A program made the translations under genes and the position numbers. From the NCBI GenBank assembly GCA_016840025.1, contig JAEOTF010000163.1, positions 1-26,804 of the forward strand: a stretch of DNA of 26,804 bases, in the 5' to 3' direction. The DNA comes from Candidatus Hodarchaeota archaeon. Its GTDB lineage: Archaea; Asgardarchaeota; Heimdallarchaeia; Hodarchaeales; YT1-039. Below, one piece after another: positions 6,169-14,674 of this stretch. Position 1 is the stretch's first letter. Each line of letters begins with the position of its first letter. Below the pieces are notes generated by a model. It made no database searches. It was not told where the DNA came from and was given only the letters and a program-made list of their open reading frames with translations.

Positions 6169-9100
6169 TTATAGAGTGCTTCTCTTACGCCAATTAAAGA
6201 TATAGTTTCCTAGAATCACTATAATTGATAGACCTAACATTCCACCTAAGAGAAAAGGCGAAATTTTTCTATCACTCGTCGGTGAGGAGGTTTCAAAGCG
6301 ATTTTCCTCTGTATTTGGTGTAGTAGTCTCCTTTGAACGTGGTATGATCTGTCCCAGTTCATATCTACTCTCTGTGCCATATATATCTGCTGCAACCAAC
6401 CATAAAGAGTATGTAGCTTCTGCAAGCTCTAAAGATGTACTCCACACACTATTTATAAGGGTAAGGGGGTATGCTGTTGAATTAGTATACAGAGTTACTG
6501 TAGCTATTCCTGAAGGGTCTGTAACTTGGGTTTCAACTTCTAATAAGAGGGGAGAATAGAGTTTATTAACCATTGCTGTCGAGGGATAGACATTAAGGAA
6601 ATCAGGTCCTTTTCCTGTCACTGTAAAGGTGAAACTAGAAGTAGTTATAGCACCTGCTTTATCTACTGCTTGAACTTGAATCCAATAGACACCTGGATTG
6701 TAGAAGCCTAATTCACCAGAGATTGTACCATTAATTGATAACTCAATGGACAAAGTTTCATTTTCACTTATAATCAAGAGATCTTCTATTCCGATACTAT
6801 CAGATGCATTTATAGAATAAGTTGCTGCTTCACCATCCGATAGACTTAATCGATCCCATTGAACATCTAATTCTGGCGCAGGGTTGTTAACAATCGCAAA
6901 TTGTGCTCGAGCGTCAAACTGGGTCTCGCTTCCGAGTTCGTCTATGATAATTAAGTCAATAGTCCAACTCCCTAAAGCAAACTGCGCATCACAGAAAAGA
7001 ACGCCTTCAAAAATCCCATTATTATGTTTTAGGGGTAAGCTATAAGCAAATTGGGTTTGATTCTGATAAATAGTAGCAGAAACTGTGCTAATGGAGTCTT
7101 TATCAAATGCATCAACTTGTATTACAACAGATTCTCCTAATTGAAGGGTTGTGGGTGAACTTTGTACACTTAGCAGTTGACCTGGGTTATCTGTTACTTG
7201 TAGGGTACTCATCATCGAGCTTCCCCCATAATAGACATCTCCTAGGTATTCCACCTTAATCTCATAGAGGTTGGGGTTTAAAGAGATGTTGAGTTCGAAG
7301 ATAAAGTTACCAGCAGCATTCGAGTTCATTGTGCCAAGTTGTTCCCATTCACCACTTGCTGTACCTGTCCATGAAAGAGTAATTGGAGCATTCTCAATCG
7401 GATCACCTTTAAATGAAGTTACTGTTCCTCCGATTGTTGTAGTGCTTAATCTCTCAATAGTACAATTTTGGAGAGTGAGTACTGTATCCATCTTGGTAAT
7501 AGAGATCATACGGGTTTCCTGATGAGAAAGGACAAAGGGATTGGCTTCTATTGTTATAGCTAGTGTATAAGATCCTGGAGCCCCGTAATGAAGCTGAGTT
7601 TCTTGAATCCAATAGAGTTCTAATACAGCAAATCCTGAACCATTGGTCTCAACTATTCCCCAAACGTCCCACAACAAACCAGTCCGTGAGACTGCAAAAG
7701 AGACAGGAACACCACAAACAGGATTTCCCAATGTATCAGAGACGTAAGCACTCCATGTAAAGGTCGTTCCGTATGTGAAAGACTCTACCTCTAAAATCGG
7801 ATCAAGTTTTACGTCTCCCTTAGATATTATAAGTTCCGCATTAGTAGATGAAGCATCTAGAATATCGTTACCATCACTTTCAAAAAAGAGGGTATAAGTA
7901 CCTTCGGGGAGATGAGTTAGAAAGTTAAAACTAGCCTGACCTTCAACTACTGTACTCATTTTATCGATATAAGTTACTTGATCTTTTATGACGGATAGTC
8001 TTGTGTAGACATTCGTTATAGGGATTTCGATGGTGGTATTGACGGATACTGAGATATTTAGTGACTGTCCATACGCTAATTCTGACAAGATCCGCTCTGG
8101 AACGAGTGTAGTTGCAATTTTAAGAACTCGAAGTTGATTACTCCAAGTTCCAGAGAAATATCTGTTGTTACCACTAAATGTGGCTTTTAATGTATAGCTA
8201 TTAGGGTTAAAATTTAAAGTAAAGAGGAAAAGAATGTTTCCTGTGGGAGTGGAATCACCGCTAGTGATAAAGATCTCTTGATTCCCAAAAAGGATTATAA
8301 GAGAGATATTAAGGGGATCGGTAATTGGTATGTCTGTTGGTGTAGTGAGATCAATATTAAGCAGCACATCGGAACCATATACACCACTTACAGGCTCCCA
8401 GTGCACCATAACAGCATTCTTCTCAATTACCACTTCAATGGAGGTTAAAGACGCATCATAATAAAAAGACCCAGCGAAATCGGCTTTGAAGAGATAATGT
8501 TCAGGGGGAAGCTCATTGAACCAAGATACTTGACTAATTCCATTACTATCGGTCATTTCCGTACCAAAAGCAGTCCAGGTCTCTCCCTGGTCTATTGACA
8601 TCAAGAAAGTAACAGGTTGGTGAGGGATAGGATTAGCTAACTCATCAGAAAGCACTGCTGTAATTATACTTGTCTCAAAATAATGTAGAGTGGGAGGATT
8701 AATTGTCAGATGTGTCGTACTTCGAACAAGAAGAACCTGAGAGATGGAGACATCCTTATAATATGCATCAGATGCTAAAGCTTCACAGGTGACATTGTAC
8801 GTGCCAGGAAAGAGTGAAAATGTTAAAACTGCCTTTCCATCGGTTGTTGTGATAGCGACCGCTCGTTCCGTATCATTAGCGATTAATCTAACAGGAATGT
8901 CACTTATGGGACCTTCATGGACGCCTTCTATCATAACTTGGGCTGTGATTGTGCTACTTGCAGAGATCGAAGCGGGGAGCTCTAAGGTTGCTGTCAAGGG
9001 TTCGACCACTGTGATTAAATAAGAAAAATCCTCAGCTACGACATAGTCGCCACGAGTTTGAATGGTAACCGTATGAAGACCGCGGGTTTGAAAAGTCAAG

Positions 9101-11490
9101 ACTTGCTGGAATATCCCCGCTGCTTGCCAAGCTGTGAGAGCTATTTGACCTAACAGGATCCGAAATTCTTCGGTAACTTGTCCCTCGAAGGGGATGGGGG
9201 TTTGTGCTTGGGTTTTGTTGAACCAGTTAGTAAAAGTCACTTGTGCTCGTGCAAATATCGTGCTTTCTGTAAAAACTATTTCGTTATCCAAATTCATAAG
9301 ACGTAGGGAGATATTACCTTTGAAAGAGGGGACATTCCAATCTATAATCCCTTGACCATTAGAATCAAGGCTAATAGCATCAATAATGTACCATGAAAGA
9401 GGAGAAGAATTCAAAGGACTCCATGCTAACTCTATATGCTCATAAGGACTACCTGATACTTGAATAATGGTTGTTTCCAAGCTTATAGGGTGATCGCTTA
9501 ATGTTATTTGAAGAGGGGCACGAACAGTAAACGTACATACACCAGAGTTAGCTGCAGGGAGCCTGAAAAGGCTATAGTCACCTGTAAATTGCGCTTCAAG
9601 CATATGAAGACCCAAAGTAGAGTCGGTTGGGATGGTATATTCATAAAGGAAATCACCATTTGTCAAAGTAGAGAGAGTGGCGAACATCAGGTCATTATCT
9701 CGAAGTGTAATAGAAGCATTCGGGACTCCTTGTCCAACTTCATCCAGCAATCGTCCTGTTATCTCTATGGGCATTCCAGGGATAATACTTGTGCGATTTG
9801 AACTGAGTATGTCAAAATGAGGTTGGGAGAAAATCGTTAGTGAGAAGCTTTGATTACTCGGACGAAACACTCCAGAGCCTTCATATTCCCAAACAAGGTT
9901 GAGTAGTCCAATCGGATGAGTTAAGGGTACTGTATAGGTATAATGAACGGGTCCCGTTACTGCAGTTGACCAAATCAAAGTGTTATTTTGATAACGTAGA
10001 TTCAGGTACCCTTCGGTGACAAATGAAGAATTATTAAGCACGGTACAGTTAAGGATAGCATGTGTATCGCGTTGAATGCTACTGGGATACGTTAGGATAA
10101 ACTCAATATCGCTACGTACTATTATCTCAGTAATGACGAGGATTTCGGAGTACAAAAACTCAAAAGGAACCGCTTGGATTTCTACTTGGTGCAAACCACC
10201 TGCTGCTCCGTCTGGAATCTGCCATTCAACCTCAACTCTGCCATTCATGTCTGTGGTTATTGGACCTAGCTCAAGTGGAATGGAGAAATCTTTCACAGTT
10301 ACATTACTGATGATAGGGTGTGTTGGTATGTCTGTTTCTACCGAATAGACTATTAAATGAACTATTTCCCCTACATTATATTCTTCTGCATTAAATTCAT
10401 AGATAATGGAGATTGTATCAATGATAACTGCAGTTAAAACTTTTTGGTCTTCTATAGCGCCTGTTAAAGGGGATTTGAGAGTCAATTCAAATTCTATTGT
10501 TCCTAATTGATGTAAATATGTGGGAGTAAAGATATAGGAATAATCACGAGAAGTGACATTGACTTCATCTAATAACAGTTGAGTTGCGTTTTGGGTAGCA
10601 TGCAAGGTAAGATGATGATCAGTCGGATCATCTCCATCGATGAAGGCACTGAGAAGCAGGCTACTATCTTCCCGATTGACCTCTGTGGCATTTGCACTGA
10701 AGGACAAGGAATACCCATTGACTAAAATTTGCAGAGTGCAACTGCCATGGGAAGGCGCATGATCCGCTTCTGCTGACCCAGTATATCGGGCTTCAAAGGA
10801 ATGAAAGCCGGCGGAATACCAGTGGGGAATAACCTGAGAAAAAGTCGTGGTGTAGGTCACCGCTGCTTGTGGCACTATGTCCTGCCGTTGGAGGACAATA
10901 TTTTCGGTTGTATCTATGAGACTGACATATCCGCTTGAGAAAAAGGGGAAAGCCCCGCCGAGAATCGTAATAGAGACTGTAAAATTGACCGTAGAGTCGC
11001 ACCACACTGATGGCACATCAGGCGTAATTATGGTCTCGGTTTCCCATAGACCTGTCGACACGGGATCCCCCACACAGACTTCGGTGATCCCCGAAGACTG
11101 AGCGTAGTCCGTTGTCCCTTCATAGGTCGCAATAAAGGTGTGCCACCCCGTTGGCGTCCAGGGTTGCGCTATCCATTCTAATATGACGACACCGTCCACC
11201 ACTTCACCCGACACTACGTAAAAGTCGTCCGTAGATTCCTTCAGGGTCACCAATCCTTCTGGGACAGGTTCTTCGTTAGCCGACACATGGATGGTAAAGT
11301 AAACTGTGTCAAACGTGTGTACCTCCAACGTATCGGGAAAAAGTTCCGTTGTCGTCGGTTGGGCGGCCAAAGGTTTAGCTTTCGCTAGCTTATCTCCATC
11401 CGACACTTCTGTGACGGTTAGCACAATACAAATGACTAAAAATCCGAGTACTAGTTTTTTCAGTCCGGACAAAGGACAGCACCTATTCAT
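6169..11490 (-). CDS. Giant multi-Ig-domain surface protein with C-terminal membrane anchor
   Basis: 1773 residues. A signal peptide with hydrophobic core LVLGFLVICIVLTV (about 13-26) opens the protein. Most of the length is a chain of roughly 90-110-residue Ig-like units in the style of bacterial Ig-like domains, with recurring strands such as FIATYEGTTDYAQ, FKADFAGSFYYDA and LKATFSGNNRYFSG. From about residue 1440 the units are less regular and Asp/Ser-rich, ending in a Thr/Ser-rich stalk, a transmembrane segment (about 1746-1766) and NWRKRSTL, a stop-transfer tail. It should stand out from the cell as an adhesin or surface-layer-associated rod. The ATG follows GGAAGGGTGA. It is a single-gene unit, convergent with the radical SAM operon. 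The first ~260 codons have noticeably higher GC than the rest. Confidence 0.85.
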   Translation of the reverse strand: MNRCCPLSGLKKLVLGFLVICIVLTVTEVSDGDKLAKAKPLAAQPTTTELFPDTLEVHTFDTVYFTIHVSANEEPVPEGLVTLKESTDDFYVVSGEVVDGVVILEWIAQPWTPTGWHTFIATYEGTTDYAQSSGITEVCVGDPVSTGLWETETIITPDVPSVWCDSTVNFTVSITILGGAFPFFSSGYVSLIDTTENIVLQRQDIVPQAAVTYTTTFSQVIPHWYSAGFHSFEARYTGSAEADHAPSHGSCTLQILVNGYSLSFSANATEVNREDSSLLLSAFIDGDDPTDHHLTLHATQNATQLLLDEVNVTSRDYSYIFTPTYLHQLGTIEFELTLKSPLTGAIEDQKVLTAVIIDTISIIYEFNAEEYNVGEIVHLIVYSVETDIPTHPIISNVTVKDFSIPLELGPITTDMNGRVEVEWQIPDGAAGGLHQVEIQAVPFEFLYSEILVITEIIVRSDIEFILTYPSSIQRDTHAILNCTVLNNSSFVTEGYLNLRYQNNTLIWSTAVTGPVHYTYTVPLTHPIGLLNLVWEYEGSGVFRPSNQSFSLTIFSQPHFDILSSNRTSIIPGMPIEITGRLLDEVGQGVPNASITLRDNDLMFATLSTLTNGDFLYEYTIPTDSTLGLHMLEAQFTGDYSLFRLPAANSGVCTFTVRAPLQITLSDHPISLETTIIQVSGSPYEHIELAWSPLNSSPLSWYIIDAISLDSNGQGIIDWNVPSFKGNISLRLMNLDNEIVFTESTIFARAQVTFTNWFNKTQAQTPIPFEGQVTEEFRILLGQIALTAWQAAGIFQQVLTFQTRGLHTVTIQTRGDYVVAEDFSYLITVVEPLTATLELPASISASSTITAQVMIEGVHEGPISDIPVRLIANDTERAVAITTTDGKAVLTFSLFPGTYNVTCEALASDAYYKDVSISQVLLVRSTTHLTINPPTLHYFETSIITAVLSDELANPIPHQPVTFLMSIDQGETWTAFGTEMTDSNGISQVSWFNELPPEHYLFKADFAGSFYYDASLTSIEVVIEKNAVMVHWEPVSGVYGSDVLLNIDLTTPTDIPITDPLNISLIILFGNQEIFITSGDSTPTGNILFLFTLNFNPNSYTLKATFSGNNRYFSGTWSNQLRVLKIATTLVPERILSELAYGQSLNISVSVNTTIEIPITNVYTRLSVIKDQVTYIDKMSTVVEGQASFNFLTHLPEGTYTLFFESDGNDILDASSTNAELIISKGDVKLDPILEVESFTYGTTFTWSAYVSDTLGNPVCGVPVSFAVSRTGLLWDVWGIVETNGSGFAVLELYWIQETQLHYGAPGSYTLAITIEANPFVLSHQETRMISITKMDTVLTLQNCTIERLSTTTIGGTVTSFKGDPIENAPITLSWTGTASGEWEQLGTMNSNAAGNFIFELNISLNPNLYEIKVEYLGDVYYGGSSMMSTLQVTDNPGQLLSVQSSPTTLQLGESVVIQVDAFDKDSISTVSATIYQNQTQFAYSLPLKHNNGIFEGVLFCDAQFALGSWTIDLIIIDELGSETQFDARAQFAIVNNPAPELDVQWDRLSLSDGEAATYSINASDSIGIEDLLIISENETLSIELSINGTISGELGFYNPGVYWIQVQAVDKAGAITTSSFTFTVTGKGPDFLNVYPSTAMVNKLYSPLLLEVETQVTDPSGIATVTLYTNSTAYPLTLINSVWSTSLELAEATYSLWLVAADIYGTESRYELGQIIPRSKETTTPNTEENRFETSSPTSDRKISPFLLGGMLGLSIIVILGNYIFNWRKRSTL

Positions 11491-11588
11491 TCATTCACCC
11501 TTCCTTCGAGTTTTTATTAGTCTGAAAAGTAGAAACTCTTTTCTGAGCTTTTTATGCACAAATAGATGGGAAGGGTAAGTGATATTGA

Positions 11589-12380
11589 ATGTCAAAAACA
11601 GGTTCAGCGGATTGTACAAAGTCAGCCCAAGCTATTCACACACTACCCAACTTAGATTACAGATCTTTTGTATTAAAGAATGAGATTGAGCAGAAAGAGA
11701 CCTCGCCTCTTCCTGAAAATACATGGAAAATCCAAACATTTACACTAGCGAAAGAAAATCATGTTCTACTTCATCTTCTGGTTAATACTAACTCTGATGA
11801 GTGTTTAACTGCATGTGTATCGGAAACATTTTCTCTTCGACCTTCAAATCCTCATAGTGCTCAAGCATTATTTCAGATTAAACGGTTAGGGGATATTAAA
11901 CTACAGAAACGGATATTTCAAGTCTTTTTCGACGCTGAAACGGTAAAAAAGAAGTATTTCGGCATCTTAATCCTCGCACAAGTGATGGTACCCTTTAATG
12001 TTACTGAAAAGCCTAATAGAAAGCAAATAAACGAAGCATTAAAAACGCTTAAAGCTAAAAGTCGTTCTTTGACCGCAATATTAAAGGCATGTGAATGTCA
12101 AGTCAAGAGACTAACAAAAAAAGAGCAATTAGGCTATATAAAAGAAAAAAAAGTCAGTATTGACGATATTATCATTTTTAAGAATGTAGAAGAGCTCATA
12201 TCATTACTTCCAAATGTAAGTAGCTTTACGACTCGTTCTATAGAGGCAGCTACGCGTCCTATCCATATCTCCAAGAATTCCAAGACTTCAGCGAATTTTT
12301 TCCACCATTTTTTTCAACCAGCAAGCGAAGAATTACCTCATGCTAATCCTAAGAAATTAATTTGTAAGGAGACAAACTGA
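11589..12380 (+). CDS. Unrecognised soluble protein, first gene of a small operon
   Basis: 263 residues, no signal peptide or transmembrane span. I do not recognise the family with confidence. The stretch 145-185, with ALKTLKAKSRSLTAILKACE followed by VKRLTKKEQLGYI, has the layout of the pre-ATPase region of VirB4/TraC-type conjugation proteins (helix, short Cys/Gly turn, then RLxxxEL). No Walker A motif follows, so it would be an ATPase-less relative at best, and this is a weak resemblance. Its stop is joined to the next start (TGAATG) with AAGGAG just before it, so the two are translationally coupled. It is divergent from the giant Ig protein, sharing a ~100-bp promoter region. Confidence 0.7.
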   Translation: MSKTGSADCTKSAQAIHTLPNLDYRSFVLKNEIEQKETSPLPENTWKIQTFTLAKENHVLLHLLVNTNSDECLTACVSETFSLRPSNPHSAQALFQIKRLGDIKLQKRIFQVFFDAETVKKKYFGILILAQVMVPFNVTEKPNRKQINEALKTLKAKSRSLTAILKACECQVKRLTKKEQLGYIKEKKVSIDDIIIFKNVEELISLLPNVSSFTTRSIEAATRPIHISKNSKTSANFFHHFFQPASEELPHANPKKLICKETN

Positions 12381-12638
12381 ATGGCTAAAGCGCTACAAAT
12401 TACAAATACAGAACATATTCCATCGATTTTTCACGAACCTCGTGCATATCTGACGATTGATTGTGTTTGTGGGAAACAACATCAGATAGATTTGACAAAA
12501 CTCCCTGCTTCGACCAACCGTCGTGTTCAGGTGAAGCAGGAGTGCAATCGAGCACGTCATTTTATTGTCCACAATGGGCATCCTCGTTATCGAAAGATCC
12601 TACTAATTTCCGAATTTGGAGACAATCTATTTGGTTAA
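12381..12638 (+). CDS. Small Cys/His protein, operon gene 2
   Basis: 85 residues starting directly after the previous stop, with AAGGAG 10 nt before the ATG. It contains DCVCGKQHQIDL (C28, C30, H34) and later ECNRARHFIVHNGHP (one Cys and several His), spacing like a small single zinc-binding fold. No membrane segment. It overlaps the start of the following membrane-protein gene by 8-23 nt depending on the start chosen, so it belongs to the same transcript. Function unknown; an adaptor to the membrane partner is one possibility. Confidence 0.7.
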   Translation: MAKALQITNTEHIPSIFHEPRAYLTIDCVCGKQHQIDLTKLPASTNRRVQVKQECNRARHFIVHNGHPRYRKILLISEFGDNLFG

Positions 12639-13404
12639 CTTCTTAGAAGTGTTATTTACAGGCATTTTGACAGATTTGTTGGAATGGTACCAGAATACAG
12701 TAATCATAGGCTTTACACGATTCCCATACCTTTTTATATCAATGATATTGACATACGTGATCATTCAACTCTTTTGTTTGCTCATACCGCCGCTAAAAAG
12801 AGTATTAATTACACTGGCGTTACCATTTCGTTACATGCACGTATGGCTCCATGTCGATGCTGCGAAAAAGGCAACTAAACGAAATAGTAAGCAAAAAAAG
12901 AAAGATCAGGTAGTTATTAACCTGTGGACTAGGTTAAAAGGAAATGATTCTGCATATATTTCCCTTAAAGCCTATTCAACACGAGATGCTATTAAAATCG
13001 CTTCCGCTCCCCTTAAAGGGGCTTTGGCTCTATTATCCTTTATTGTCTTATCAAGTCCAATTCTAGCGAAGCTTGGACTCTTAGGCTTGTTGATCCATAT
13101 TTACCTCATTTTTAGCTGTTTTGGAGTCGCATTACCTAGTATCAGCGATTATTCGTTCATCTATCAAGGGATAATGATACACCCTGATTCGTTCTCGCCA
13201 GGATATATTCTCTGGGTTTATTTCATTTTTGCAATAAGCGGTTATATCGCTCTTAACCGTACAGGATCCCCTATATCAGCCATTGCAGATGGGTTATTAT
13301 TTTCAGGGTTTTATTTGGTTGGATTATTATTATTAGCTAAATTTGTAACGCTTAGACATTCGAGAAGTATGAAGAAGCCTTATTTTTTTAATTCAAATAT
13401 ATAA
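12631..13404 (+). CDS. Polytopic membrane protein with an HxxxH motif, operon gene 3
   Basis: About 257 residues. I choose TTG at 12631 because GGAG (12618-12621) is 9 nt upstream; another TTG at 12616 is possible. Hydrophobic segments lie roughly at residues 20-55 and 60-72, then after a very basic stretch (KKATKRNSKQKKK) at 125-165 and 190-245. FRYMHVWLHVDAAKK puts two His in HVWLH, the spacing of an HExxH zincin with Glu replaced by Val; with PSISDYSF further on it faintly recalls M50-like membrane proteases that have lost activity. That reading is speculative. Coupled to the two preceding genes, it is probably their membrane partner. Confidence 0.72.
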   Translation: MVNFLEVLFTGILTDLLEWYQNTVIIGFTRFPYLFISMILTYVIIQLFCLLIPPLKRVLITLALPFRYMHVWLHVDAAKKATKRNSKQKKKDQVVINLWTRLKGNDSAYISLKAYSTRDAIKIASAPLKGALALLSFIVLSSPILAKLGLLGLLIHIYLIFSCFGVALPSISDYSFIYQGIMIHPDSFSPGYILWVYFIFAISGYIALNRTGSPISAIADGLLFSGFYLVGLLLLAKFVTLRHSRSMKKPYFFNSNI

Positions 13405-13479
13405 AATGCTAATGGAAATGAACGATTACAGTATTCAGATTCTTATAAGGTATATGAGTATGATCTGATGAGGATCGAA

Positions 13480-13617
13480 ATGGAAACCCATATATCCCCT
13501 TCTCAATCTTCTTCAAATAATGCTACAACCCTCGTTTCTTTGATTGCCCTTTTTTGTGCTCAGGGTAATGCAACAATAGCAAACCAGCTACTTAAAACAC
13601 TTCAAAAAAAAGAATAG
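13480..13617 (+). CDS. Possible 45-residue protein after the membrane-protein gene
   Basis: ATG at 13480 is preceded by GAGG with a 6-nt gap; the frame reads METHISPSQSSSNNATTL, then a helix VSLIALFCAQGNATIANQLL and KTLQKKE before TAG at 13617. A longer start at 13468 is also in frame. It follows the 12631-13404 gene on the same strand by 75 bp and overlaps the 3' end of the convergent prenyltransferase gene by 16 bp. The good ribosome binding site and sensible composition argue for a real gene; there is no family match I can name. Confidence 0.45.
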   Translation: METHISPSQSSSNNATTLVSLIALFCAQGNATIANQLLKTLQKKE

Positions 13618-14504
13618 AATAGGGCAACCATACGACCGAACACAATCCCAAGAGATGTAATCCACGAGAAGCGTGCTAAAGATTTTTTCATTCCCTTTTG
13701 GCGGGACAAGACTGTTGAGGTACGAAGATAACGAAAAAGGAGATAACCACCAAATATCCCCAACAAACTGTCAATAGGAAGGAGTCCGATGAAAACCCCA
13801 AGAATGAGAAGGCTGTAATTAATTATAGTGTAAATTTGGAGATTTATAACCGTTGCAGGGATTCCAAACACAACTGGGAGTGACCTCACTAGATTTGCTT
13901 TGTCACCTTCTACGTCACGTAAATCACCCATAGTCGTTGTAAGGAACATCAAAGTCATGAAAAAAGGCAATAAAATTAGAAAAATCGAGGAGATAGAATT
14001 TAGCATCGTTGCATAACTTATCATGGGAACAAAGGACCAACCATATGCCACAAAGAAAGGTTTGACCAAAGATCCTTTCACTCTAAAACGAGAATAGATA
14101 ACCCCACTAAATACTGGACCGACTAACATAAGCAGTAACGCTAGGTATCTTTTGAACAATAACAATGGTAATACACTTAGGCAAAACATACTAGCTAAGA
14201 ACAGTTGACATTCGTGGAGTGAGAGCTCACCTGTCACCAATGGTCTATTGGGCGCATTTATTCGATCTTCATCCAAGTCTGTCAGTTGATTATAGCCATA
14301 AGAAAACGCTGCAATGGCAGCTATGGAAATAAGCGCTATAATTCCTAAATAAAGAGAGTTTACTGTTACTCCTGCATAAATAATGCCAACAAGCCCATTT
14401 GTAATTCCCATGAGTACAACTGAAGGTCTTATCAGTTTCGAGTAAGCATGAAAGAGATTACGGGAAGTTTGTGTGCCAATTATCTTCTCTTTTGTTGTTA
14501 ACAT
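13602..14504 (-). CDS. UbiA-family membrane prenyltransferase
   Basis: 300 residues with about eight or nine hydrophobic segments. The two Asp-rich Mg2+/diphosphate motifs of the family are present: NQLTDLDEDRINAPNRPL (N72, D76, D80) and DLRDVEGD (D194, D197, D201). The enzyme moves a polyprenyl group from its diphosphate to an acceptor in the membrane. In archaea the commonest member is digeranylgeranylglyceryl phosphate synthase (second ether bond of membrane lipids); quinone, heme and chlorophyll-type members share the motifs, so the acceptor is not certain. It stands alone, convergent with the unknown operon and divergent from the lamin-tail-domain gene. Confidence 0.88.
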   Translation of the reverse strand: MLTTKEKIIGTQTSRNLFHAYSKLIRPSVVLMGITNGLVGIIYAGVTVNSLYLGIIALISIAAIAAFSYGYNQLTDLDEDRINAPNRPLVTGELSLHECQLFLASMFCLSVLPLLLFKRYLALLLMLVGPVFSGVIYSRFRVKGSLVKPFFVAYGWSFVPMISYATMLNSISSIFLILLPFFMTLMFLTTTMGDLRDVEGDKANLVRSLPVVFGIPATVINLQIYTIINYSLLILGVFIGLLPIDSLLGIFGGYLLFRYLRTSTVLSRQKGMKKSLARFSWITSLGIVFGRMVALFYSFF

Positions 14505-14674
14505 AAGTCCAAATATCTCCAGTTTCTCACCTATTGCTGTACTTTTAAAGATCTAAAAATAAGAGTACACAAACCATTAGACCAAAAATGCAAATAATTA
14601 TAAGGAATATACTACTATTGGAATATAATTAGAGAGTTAAGAGGAAGAAGAGTTAGAAATTGCATGTGGTTAGA

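Noticed and set aside
6344..11578. Several plus-strand open frames opposite the giant Ig gene
   Set aside because: They have no ribosome binding sites or recognisable domains and lie antisense to a continuous 1773-codon gene with clear domain structure.
11589..13404. Conjugation (type IV secretion) operon
   Set aside because: The only hint is a short VirB4-like segment in gene 1; no ATPase Walker motifs, relaxase or coupling protein are present, so it is kept only as a weak note.
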